From NCBI GenBank assembly GCA_022010015.1, contig CP091735.1, forward strand, positions 1,942,078-2,006,077: DNA of 64,000 nt, written 5' to 3'. Below the pieces are notes generated by a model. That model made no database searches. It was given only the letters and a program-made list of their open reading frames with translations, and was not told the origin of the DNA. A program made the translations under genes and the position numbers. The stretch comes from Clostridium sp. GTDB lineage: Bacteria; Bacillota_I; Bacilli_A; Acholeplasmatales; Anaeroplasmataceae. Of this stretch, positions 55,256-64,000 are shown piece after piece. Numbering within the stretch: position 1 is the first letter of the stretch; each line of letters opens with the position of its first letter.

Positions 55256-56280
55256 CTACTTATTAAATATTTTAGGCATTTCTTTAGCAATATATTCTAA
55301 AAGTGGTATCACTTTATTATATTGCATACGTCTTGGTCCAATTATTGCAATAGTGCCATATTCTAATTCCTCATTAAAAAATGGAACTGAAATAATAGAA
55401 CAAGCCTCTAAGCCATACTTTTTTTATTATCACTGCCAATTCTAATCTTCAAGCCATCCTTATTATCATCAAGAATTTCCTCAATTAAATCAGAATCAAC
55501 AATGTTTAAAAACATTTTTGCATAATTTGTCTTTCCTGAAATTCAGGCTGATTAAATAATTTAGACAATCCTGAACTATAAGAATCAGCATTTTGAAATC
55601 TAGCAAAGCCTTTAACTAAGAAATTTAGCACATCATCCCTAAAATCAACAATCTGACGAATTCTAGGTTTTGAAGCTTCTCTTCCAAGAACGCTTCTTAT
55701 TTCTGAGACTGAATGATCATACATTGCATTATCAAATAAAGAAATCAATCTTAACAAATCATCCATATTGAAGCCATCAGGTATTTTAATCTTTTGGCTT
55801 TGAACATCTCCTGAATTAGTTACAATCAATAAAACTGCTTCATTTGCATTAAGTGGAACTATCTCTAGTTTAACAACCTTAGCATGATCACTACCACTAC
55901 CTAAAAACAACAGTGTAGCAATCATTTATATCACTAATGTAGTCAACAATTTTTTTAATTGTTTCTTCCTTAGAAATCATTTTATCAGCGAATAAGCTAT
56001 CAATATCTTTAAATATTCCTTCAACGCTTTGATCTCTTATAATCAAATGCTCTAAGTAATATTTATATCCCTGCTCAGAAGGAATTCTACCACTTGAAGT
56101 ATGTGTCTTTTCAAGATAACCATTTTCCTCTAAGCTTTGCATATCATAGCGAATTGTTGCTGATGAAAAATCCAAATAAGGCTTTTTCAGTCAAAAACCT
56201 TTGAACCAACCGGTTCATTAGTTTCAATATAAGATTCGATTATTTCCTTTAATATTATTTTTTTGTCTATCAGTCAGCAT
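55256..56280 (-). CDS. hrcA: Heat-inducible transcription repressor HrcA
   Basis: Represses the class I heat-shock operon by binding CIRCE. Start ATG 56280 with GGTGAT upstream (MLTDRQK). The winged helix reads SSATIRYDMQSLEENGYLEKTHTSSGRIPSEQGYKYYL; the C-terminal part ends in an AIIGPRRMQYNKVIPLLEYIA-like stretch. Frame breaks near 56254-56260, 56195, 55950, 55915, 55515 and 55420. Repaired length ~341 residues, stop TAG 55256. First gene of hrcA-grpE-dnaK-dnaJ. Confidence 0.93.
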
Positions 56281-56294
56281 ATAATCACCATCTT

Positions 56295-56321
56295 TTTGCA
56301 CTCTTCATTTCCTAGTGCTAT
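56295..56321 (-). promoter_or_regulatory. CIRCE operator, promoter-distal copy
   Basis: ATAGCACTA, 9 bases, GAGTGCAAA on the minus strand, against the consensus TTAGCACTC-N9-GAGTGCTAA. It lies between the -10 box and the hrcA start. Confidence 0.9.
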
Positions 56322-56324
56322 TAT

Positions 56325-56354
56325 ATTATATAACTTTGTTTTTAGCACTGTCAA
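56325..56354 (-). promoter_or_regulatory. SigA promoter of the hrcA operon
   Basis: TTGACA (56349-56354), 18-base spacer, TATAAT (56325-56330). The -35 box lies inside the upstream CIRCE. Confidence 0.85.
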
Positions 56355-56368
56355 TAGAAAAGTGCCAA
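56342..56368 (-). promoter_or_regulatory. CIRCE operator, upstream copy
   Basis: TTGGCACTT, 9 bases, CAGTGCTAA on the minus strand. It overlaps the -35 box, so HrcA bound here would block RNA polymerase. Confidence 0.9.
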
Positions 56369-56395
56369 AAAAAAAAAAAGAGTGAAAATTCACTC
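56369..56395 (-). terminator. Terminator of the MBL hydrolase gene
   Basis: AGAGTGAA/TTCACTCT stem followed by T13 on the minus strand, the longest homopolymer in the window. It abuts the upstream CIRCE. Confidence 0.9.
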
Positions 56396-56422
56396 TATTT
56401 AATAGCATTTATTACATATGGA

Positions 56423-57014
56423 TTATTTTTGACGTTCAAATTTTATGGTTGTTTTCTCACCATGACCCGGATAAACAACTACATTATCATTGACTTCACT
56501 GACAATTTTCCTTAATGAAGCCTTCATATCCTTCTCACTACCTGTTGGAAAATCAGTTCTTCCCATCGAATATTGAAATAATGTATCTCCACTAAACAAA
56601 CAATTTTTATATAAGAAGCATGAACTTCCCTTTGTATGTCCTGGAGTAGTGATAACCTTAAAGCTCATATCACCAATATTAATAATATCTTCATCATTAA
56701 AATAGTGAATATCAAGATTGTTCACATCAAAGGTTCGTTTTTTTCCATATATTTTTATATAAAGATAAGGTATCATCAACCAAAAATTTTTCCTCATCCT
56801 TATTAATATATATAGGGCAACTAAATAAACCAATAGAATCAATATGATCCATATGACCATGTGTTATTAAAATTGCCATAATCTCATATGAGCTTTTAAT
56901 CTCCTGTGCATAAGAATCAAAGCCCAAGCCTGGATCAACAATAACACATTTTTGGCCTTCAATTACCAAATAGGTATTTGTAAAGAAGGCACCAGAAGTA
57001 TATTTTTTTATCAT
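56423..57014 (-). CDS. Metallo-beta-lactamase-fold hydrolase (glyoxalase II-like)
   Basis: Start ATG 57014. Zinc motif ITHGHMDHIDS (HXHXDH), then TTPGHTKGSSCF with the third His, LFSGDTLF with the bridging Asp, and VVYPGHGEKTT with the last His. About 196 residues after one repair near 56745. The subgroup includes YqgX-like thioester hydrolases; the substrate is not predictable. Lies between rpmG and hrcA. Confidence 0.88.
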
Positions 57015-57038
57015 AAAGAAAAAGCTCTTTCAAGCTTA

Positions 57039-57192
57039 TTATTTCTTTTTCTTTGTGCACAGTATGCTTTTTGACAATGTGGACAATACTTCTTGATTTC
57101 TAATCTTTCAGGAGTAGTCTTCTTATTTTTTTGTCAGTATAATAATTTTCGTTCTTACATTCCTCACAAACAAGTTTTACTAAATCACGCAT
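57039..57192 (-). CDS. rpmG: Ribosomal protein bL33
   Basis: Start ATG 57192. Zinc ribbon cysteines in LVCEECKNENYYT and KKYCPHCQK, then HTVHKEKK. Three repairs: one base near 57124-57130 and two A5 runs (57045-57049 and 57077-57081) that should be A4. The result is ~50 residues, normal for the Cys-containing form. Confidence 0.88.
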
Positions 57193-57334
57193 AATATCCC
57201 TCCAAACGTAAAGAATTTTTGCACCTATGTTATTTTACCAAAAAAAGATAATTTTTTTCAATAGTATTTTTTTATATTTTTATTATTTTTCTTGTAAGCT
57301 TTTGAACGTTTTTTTGTTTATCATATTAAAACTA
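57193..57334. other. Divergent intergenic region, rpmG / ispG
   Basis: AT-rich. It carries the promoters of both genes; only the ispG one is clear. Confidence 0.4.
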
Positions 57335-57363
57335 TTGTAAAAAAACTAAAAAAATACTATAAT
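57335..57363 (+). promoter_or_regulatory. Promoter of ispG
   Basis: TTGTAA (57335-57340), 17-base spacer, TATAAT (57358-57363). Confidence 0.7.
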
Positions 57364-57378
57364 GAGTCAGGTGATATA

Positions 57379-58423
57379 ATGTATAAACGTGAACAAACAA
57401 CGAAAATAAATGTTGGTCCTTACACTCTCGGAGGGACAAATAAAATTTATATTCAATCAATGACCAATACTAAAACAAAAAAATGTTGAGGCAACAATAA
57501 AGCAAATCAATGAGCTCACTAAATATGGATGTGAAATAATAAGGGTTGCCGTTTTTGGACAAAGATGACGCCTTAGCAATTAAAGAAATAAAAAAAGGAA
57601 TATCTATTCCCCTTGTAGCTGATATTCATTTTGATCCTGAGCTAGCTATACTTGCAATCAAATCGGGAGCCGATAAAAATAAGATTAAATCCTGGAAACA
57701 TATCAAACAAGGAAAAAAATAAAAGAAATCGTTTTTATTATGTAAAGAAAAAAATATTCCTATAAGAATAGGAGTTAATTCAGGATCATTGCCAAAGGGT
57801 ATGGAGCTAAATGCTAAAAAAATATGATTTTAGCTGCTAAAAGTCATATTAGTATTCTAGAAGAATTAGATTTTCATAATATTGTCTTATCACTTAAAGC
57901 CTCAAATAGTGACCTAGCTTATGAAGCATATAAGCTTGCAAGTGAGGTATTCCCTTACCCACTTCATATAGGAATAACAGAGGCCGGCACTGATTTTAAT
58001 GGATTAATAAAATCATCAATTGGTATTTATAGAATTCTATCACTAGGAATTGGTAATACAATAAGAGTTTCTCTAACAGCTGACCCACTACTTGAAATTA
58101 AGGCAGCTAAAGAAATTTTAAAAGAAATGCACTTGATCTCTAATGTAGCAAATTTCACTTCTTGTCCTACATGTGGTAGAACCGCCTATGATATGATTCC
58201 AATTGCTAAGGAGATAGAAGAATATTTGGAAACAGTTCATAAAAACATTCACGTAGCTGTTATGGGTTGTGCAGTTAATGGCCCAGGTGAAGCCAAAGAA
58301 GCTGACATTGGTGTAGCTGGTGGCAACAAAGAAGCAATCTTATTTAAAAAAGGAAAAATAATTAGAAAAATTCCTGAAAAAGATATTGTTACTGAATTAA
58401 AAAAGGAAATTGACAATTTCTAG
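57379..58423 (+). CDS. ispG: 4-hydroxy-3-methylbut-2-enyl diphosphate synthase IspG
   Basis: MEP-pathway Fe-S enzyme. Start ATG 57379 after CAGGTGAT. TIM-barrel features: IQSMTNT, GCEIIRVAV, IPLVADIHFD, IRIGVNSGSL, LHIGITEAG. Cluster cysteines in SCPTCGR and MGCAVNGPGE. Repaired length ~350 residues. Breaks near 57484, 57553, 57676, 57718 and 57822. Its presence means isoprenoids, and so the undecaprenyl carrier for the wall, come from the MEP route. Confidence 0.94.
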
Positions 58424-58440
58424 TCAACTTCCTTTTTTTA
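58403..58440 (+). terminator. Terminator of ispG, overlapping its stop codon
   Basis: AAGGAAATTGAC/GTCAACTTCCTT stem (one mismatch) enclosing the TAG stop, then T7. Confidence 0.8.
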
Positions 58441-59061
58441 TCATTCCATATCAAATGAATAAGCATCAATAAATGTTTTTACCAATTGCTTCTTTTCTTC
58501 CCAATATTTTTTAGCTATCGATGTTTTCATAGGATTTTGTCCCATAATATGAGCAGTATGTGACATAATCTCTAATAAACCATTTTGATATGAGGTAGGC
58601 ATTTTAGCACCAGCTGATAACAAATCAAAAGCTATACCCAACGCACCCTCCTCATCAAGAAGATCAGCTTCAAGCATTAAAACTAATTCATCACTACTTT
58701 TTTTCATTTTAAAATCAATGACTTATCAGAATGACATAGAATAATTTGCTCAATTTGTTCAAGCTTTTCTTTGGGCAAATCTAGATTATCTTGAGCATAT
58801 TTTCTAAATATAATTGTACTTCTTTCTGCGTGGTGAGTTTTAAATTCATCACCACCATATCCTACATCATGAAATATAGTAGCTATTGCTGCAACATCCC
58901 TATCGCAATTTGGACAATCAGGCATAATTCTTTCTAACCATTTAAAAACTCTTTTTGTATGCTCATAACGGTTTCTAAATGGATGATAGATATTTTTGCT
59001 CTTGATTCCTCCCCTTTCGGTTAAGGTATCCTTAACAAATTTTTAACATTTCGTCATACAT
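58441..59061 (-). CDS. HD-domain phosphohydrolase
   Basis: Start ATG 59061 (MYDEMLK). HD motifs: RYEHTKRV, FHDVGYGGD, HHAERS, and LEADLLDEEG with the last Asp. About 206 residues after repairs near 59040 and 58712. Such enzymes hydrolyse nucleotides or phosphomonoesters; the substrate is unknown. Convergent with ispG; the stop is TGA at 58441. Confidence 0.82.
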
Positions 59062-59148
59062 TTCTTTACTATCTCCATTACTATTAATAGTATAACATAT
59101 AACAAAAAAACAAATGGAAGAAATTAGCGCATTTCTTCCATTATTTTT

Positions 59149-62100
59149 TTAGACTAATAAAGCCTGATATTCTTGATAAATTGTATAAGCATAGCTTCCA
59201 GATTTTGCATTACTGAATAATTCCATAAATTTATGATTTGTTGTTGTATCAATACACATTGTTCCCCATCTCTTTTTGAAGGTATATACATCATATGTCT
59301 CATTATTCATAAAATTTGTAATTGAAGCTATATCATCTAATGATTTATTTACAACAGAATTTTTCAAAGCTATACATAGCATAAACAATCTTAAATATTA
59401 AATAGTAATTACCATCATCAATTGTTGATGAAATATCAATTCCAGCCATATTACCTAAATTATATAATTCAATAATTCTTGCTGCCACCTCTTTCCTTGA
59501 TACATCAAAGGTAATTGCTTCATAATTATAATAATGAAGATTATCATCCTTAAAATAACCAGAGTCAGCAACTGTATATGTTAAATTAAACTTATTAAGT
59601 AATTCAACAACCTCTTCTTTATATTTAATCTTAGATGGTTCAAACATATCACTAAGTGCTTGCATATCCGCCTTACTCATAGCCTTAAACTCATCACTAA
59701 ACTTATTATATTCATTTTTGAAGTCTTACAATTTCATAAACATAATCACTTGCAGCTTGATTCATAGTTACAGCGCCAACACTTGCATCAAAGGAATATA
59801 TATAATTTGAATAAACATATGAATCAAGTACATTCCAAACTATTTCGTCGCAAGAATCAAGTGCATATTTTTAATCTATTGTTAAAATTCAATTCGTTAT
59901 ATTTAGCCATAGCATTTGTTAAATCATAGCCTTCTGATACATAATCATAGATTTGACTATTGATGTGTGAAACAACAACATCATTATAGTTTTTTTAACT
60001 AAATCCATTAATTTATTGTATTCATCACTATAAAATTGCATAAATGCTGTTTGATATGTAGTTCTTAAATCCAAGAATTCATTATATAAGGTATTCAATT
60101 CATTACGATAAGAAATAAGTTCATCCTCATCTGTAAAATCAACATTTTTTTCTTTTCAAATTCATTTACCTTTTTGAGCATAATCGCTTAATTCAGCTTT
60201 TTGCAACCTCATTGTAAACATATAAGAAAGTAGCTAAATCATCTTCAGAAATAACGCCTTGATTCTTTGCAAAATAATCATAAGCCTTATAGCCATTAAT
60301 TGTTTGTTCTTGGTATGAAGATAATATTGTTGATAAATCACTTTCTCTATAAACATTGATAACATCATACAAATAGTTTTTACTAGATGTTAACTCATCA
60401 TAATAAGCAATATTATTAGCAACACTTTGATTCTTATATGAATTCTTTGCAAGATCACTCATATTATTCATTTGATTTAAAACATTTTTAGCTTGATTAT
60501 AATATTCTTCAGTATATCTAAATTCACCAAGCTTTTTAACTTCTTCTTTTATTGAAATAATTTCCTCACGAGCAGTCTTATAATTTGAGCTGTTTGATTT
60601 TTCAACATAAGCATCAAAATAGTTAGAAGCTAATTCACCACTATGAGTTAAAGTTATTACTAAAACTGTTTTATCATAGGTATTATGTCTGTATCCTGAC
60701 AATGTGATAACAAGCGATTTAAATGTATTATCATCATTTGCATTATAATCAAGACTAAAGCCTGTTATATCCATATTGAAATTCTTTATACCATTAATCA
60801 ATGAAGTTAATGTTGAATTGTTAACACTAGCAATTTGCTTATTAACCATATCAACTAAGGAACGCCATAATCTATTAACAACCTTAACAGCTGTTGGAGA
60901 TAATGTTAAATTGCATGTCTTATCTGTAGATGAGGTTGTAAATCCATTAATAACTTGATTTAATAAATCATTCAAGAATATTTCTGTTAATTCCTCGCTA
61001 GTAGATCCTGTAGCCTCTGTTAATTCACCCTTTAAGTCAATTAGATTCTCAGTAATATCAAAAATTAATACCAACGGCATCGCCATTAACAATAACATAT
61101 AAGAATCCATCACCAATCGCAAAAAAATTTCAATATTAATATTAACCTTAGCACCTACTAAATACCAAGGCATTTTTAGCTTTAATATTTACTTTAGCAG
61201 CCATCTTAAATGATTCAAAAATGTCTCCACCATTCAAGATATTTTTTTAATATCTAAATATACTCCTAAATTACCACTTACATTAACCGTGTCAACTAAG
61301 CCACTATCAACATCAAGTGGTATATTAATGTTAAAGTTTTGACCATTATTAGCATAATCTAAGCTACTAAATCCTTTTGCCATTTTGATAATATCTTTTA
61401 CTCTTATTACAAATGGATGTTCACTAAAATCAGTAGTTAAAACGAAATCATTCTTTGAGGCTTCCGTCAATACTGTATTATAAGTAGAAGCCTTTGTTTG
61501 AGTTGATAAGCTTACTGTTAAACCAATATTCATAACATTGATAGATGCGCTAATATCAAAGTCAGCTTTAGATGAACCTAGACTAACAACAAACATAGCA
61601 TTTTCTAATTTTAAGTCCACAGACATTAATTCAGAAAGTTTACTATTTACAATTGCTAAAAAGCTCATCATTTAAAGTTATTGTAAGCTTACTTGAGCTA
61701 CTTACAAATATAATATTAGAAATATAAGAACAAATTTCAGAAATAATACTTGAAATATCTACCTTGTCATTTTTCATTAGTCTTTTCTATATTCAATAAA
61801 TCATTAATATTATATTTTTGGCAATTCATACTTAAATTTAGTTTCCATTGAATCTAAATATAAATAGCCCTTTGATATAGTTAAAATTATCGGATCATAG
61901 TTCATTGAAGTAATTGTAAGTTCAAGTTCCAAGTCATCAAATAAATTTTTGACCTTTTAATAATTCGATTAAATCTAATCTAAATAACATACTATATGGC
62001 AATATAATCTCATACTTCATAGCCTTTAAGCTTAAAGTACCTGTTGAAGATACACCAACCTCAAGATTTTTGAATAATTCTACAACATACATTGTATCTA

Positions 62101-64000
62101 AATATTCGCCATTAATGCTTGGAACATTTTCTTTCGTAAAGCTAATAATTGCTGAATTCAATTTTAAGTCATCATTTATAATACCATTTAAGCCAATTTC
62201 ATTGCTTCCTAAAGATATATTCATACTTATTCCTTCAATACTTAGAATTGAAATAATAGTATTAATAACAAACTCATTTTGATTATTACTAAATTTTTTT
62301 CAACCACAAGCTTAAAGCCTTCTAATAAATCTGAAATCTTAGCGTTTAAATCAACATTATCAGTAAATGAAGTAAATAGCTCTTTAACTGTATCTATTAT
62401 TACATCAAAATTAGAAGCATCAACCTTAAATCTTAAATCATTGAAATTAAAAATATAATATGTTATCTTGATACCATACATTAATACTAATAGTTGTATC
62501 ATTACTAATTAAGCATAATGTAGCATAAACATTTTTTTAATTTTCATCAATAATAACCTTACCATTAATATTAAGTCCATATGCTTCAAGCATTAAATTG
62601 ATAACAATACCATCATTAAAGTCTGATACGTAATTATTAATATTTCTTACAAGTAAATTCAAATCATCATATTCAAAAAAACATTTGCATAATTGAAGCT
62701 ATTATTGATATTAACATTAGACTTATCCATACTTATAGTAAGACCAGTTATAGAAATGTTGTCAGTAATAATATTCGAAATATTAATATTTATATTATCA
62801 TTAATACTCAATATAACATCTAAATTAGGAAGATTAAACTGACTACCATTAATACCAACGGCTAATGAATTATTTTCAAAGCTCATATAATCAAATAATG
62901 TATTCAAATCAATCTTAATATTAATCAATTTTTAATATTTCAGCAAATGTAAGCTTAACAGCACTATTACCAATGCCTAAATATAAATAATTATTTACAT
63001 AATTAATATTAATTTTTATATATATGTTCAAGTATAGTTATATTGATATAGCCAGATAATTCCTTATTCTTAATACTTAATTCAAGTAAACCTGAAACAT
63101 TAATTTCTTGCTTTAAAGCATTAACATTTAAACTAAAGCTTATTGTATGACCATCAGCAAGTAAATTATCAATCAAGCTAGATGCAAGCAAATCATTAAT
63201 ATTTAGATAATTTACCGTAGGTATAACAACCTCTTTCTTATCAGTACATGTTGCATTTAAAGAGAAATTATTACCTGTTAATGAAAGACCATTAGTTATA
63301 TTATCTACTAAAACATCTAACAAGCTGTTTTTAATCATTAGCTTTCCATTATTATCAACAAGATAAATAGAATTAATAAATGCATCTATATCAATCATCT
63401 TAATATCAAAGAATGCAGTTATCTTTTTCAATTTGATTTTTTTCAAAGAATCAAAATCATTTAAATCTAATTGGAAATTTAACTCATTAAAATGAAGATA
63501 TATTACCTTATTAACCATTTCTAATGTTAGCTTATATTCTTCATTATTATAGCTTAATGTTATTTCACCTGCTATATTTAATTCCTTATCTAAATAAATA
63601 TTACCTGATACGTTTAAGCTATAGCCCTTCACATTAACATTGGTATTTAGATTAATATTATAGGCTTCAGCACTAGCTAAGCTAATGATACTATCAACAT
63701 ATTTATATAATCCTGATATTTCATAATATTCTCCTGTAGGTATTTCTACTTTAGAATTATCTTCATTAAATAATACATTTACATTTTCCAAGCTTAAACT
63801 GTTTTGATCTAAATATATTACCTTATCTAGTACCTTTATTTCTAGCTTCTCATTTACTTTAATTTCTAAGCTATTTAAAATTTCATTTATATCTAAATTT
63901 GGTATTTCTACTAAATTTAAGAATTTATTTATTACATTCTTTAGCTCTTCATCAGCTAATGAACACTTAGCTTTAATACCTAAAGCTTCTACATATAATT
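59149..64000 (-). CDS. Giant repetitive beta-rich surface protein (5' end beyond the right edge)
   Basis: Rejoining frames gives one protein of more than 1,600 residues. The part from 64000 to about 61000 repeats a ~100-150-residue module: NKVIYLHFNELNFQLDLNDF, then LLDVLVDNITNGLSL, NVNALKQEINVSGLLEL-type beta strands. From about 60900 to 59150 it is helical with coiled-coil character (REEIISIKEEVKKLGEF, YYNQAKNVLNQMNNM) and ends QEYQALLV with no anchor. I recognise no family; the N-terminus, including any signal peptide, is outside. Asn, Leu, Asp and Ser are strongly enriched. Breaks, all at A/T runs, lie near 61240, 61668, 61780, 62295, 62535, 62685, 62930 and elsewhere. Confidence 0.6.
61250..63990 (-). 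repeat. Diverged tandem beta modules in the giant protein
   Basis: At least four copies of a pattern K.VIYL.FN.L.F.LD...FD.LI..I..LF, each followed by a long hydrophobic/polar beta stretch (ISFSLNVNAL, LKLENAMFVVSLG). Identity between copies is low, so they are old duplications. Confidence 0.5.

Noticed and set aside
1..64000. Mycoplasma code (TGA = Trp)
   Set aside because: TGA forms clean stop/start overlaps at mnmA-recD2 and mraY-murD, and Trp is written TGG in conserved positions.
1..64000. CRISPR arrays, insertion sequences, prophage or integrase genes
   Set aside because: No short regular repeats with spacers, no transposase or integrase motifs and no terminal inverted repeats were seen.

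Overview
The window is about 30% GC or lower, compact and mostly minus-strand. It looks like a wall-building, gut-type relative of the Bacilli/Erysipelotrichia (perhaps an uncultured RF39-like lineage). Pointers are the hrcA-grpE-dnaK-dnaJ operon with two CIRCE operators, infC-rpmI-rplT, alaS-ruvX-yrzB-yrrM, murE-mraY-murD, a PTS HPr, an MEP-pathway ispG and very large BspA/InlB-type surface lipoproteins. TGA is used as stop (mnmA ends TGATG into recD2; mraY ends ATGA into murD) and Trp is TGG, so this is code 11, not the mycoplasma code. The taxonomic placement is inference.

Layout. 1-19.8 kb: four consecutive lipoprotein genes on the minus strand. They are a partial InlB-type protein, a small lipoprotein, a ~2,500-residue subtilase/Ig/LRR giant, an Ig-repeat lipoprotein and an InlB/GLUG lipoprotein (the first runs off the left edge). 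20-24 kb: an M42 aminopeptidase, an independently transcribed 6S-like RNA, and infC-rpmI-rplT, where L20 carries a C-terminal Rho_N-like domain. 24-30 kb: a badly broken ABC transporter cassette with two secreted proteins, HPr, Mrp, an L-cysteine desulfidase-like enzyme and membrane proteins. 30-43 kb: yrrM, a DUF1292 protein with a cysteine-rich tail, ruvX, alaS, an XRE regulator on the other strand, recD2, mnmA, a PlsC-like acyltransferase and murD-mraY-murE. 43-51 kb: degV, a short Fic protein, tRNA-Lys, an SGNH esterase, rpsU, a heterodimeric ABC exporter and mtaB. 51-59 kb: the heat-shock operon, an MBL hydrolase, rpmG, ispG and an HD hydrolase. 59-64 kb: another giant repetitive protein that runs off the right edge.

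The most important property of the sequence is that nearly every gene, essential ones included, is broken by small length changes in A/T runs. Family motifs show where: true runs of 4, 5, 6 or 8 often appear as 5 or 7. Genes lacking long runs (dnaK, infC, most of the M42 peptidase) are intact. I treat this as a consensus or basecalling error and annotate each broken gene as one CDS spanning its reconstructed start and stop; coordinates may be a few bases off where a reconstructed frame decides the end.

As a set, the genes describe a small-genome, host-associated cell that makes a meso-DAP-type wall (MurE DNPR motif) and invests heavily in giant surface lipoproteins for adhesion and proteolysis.
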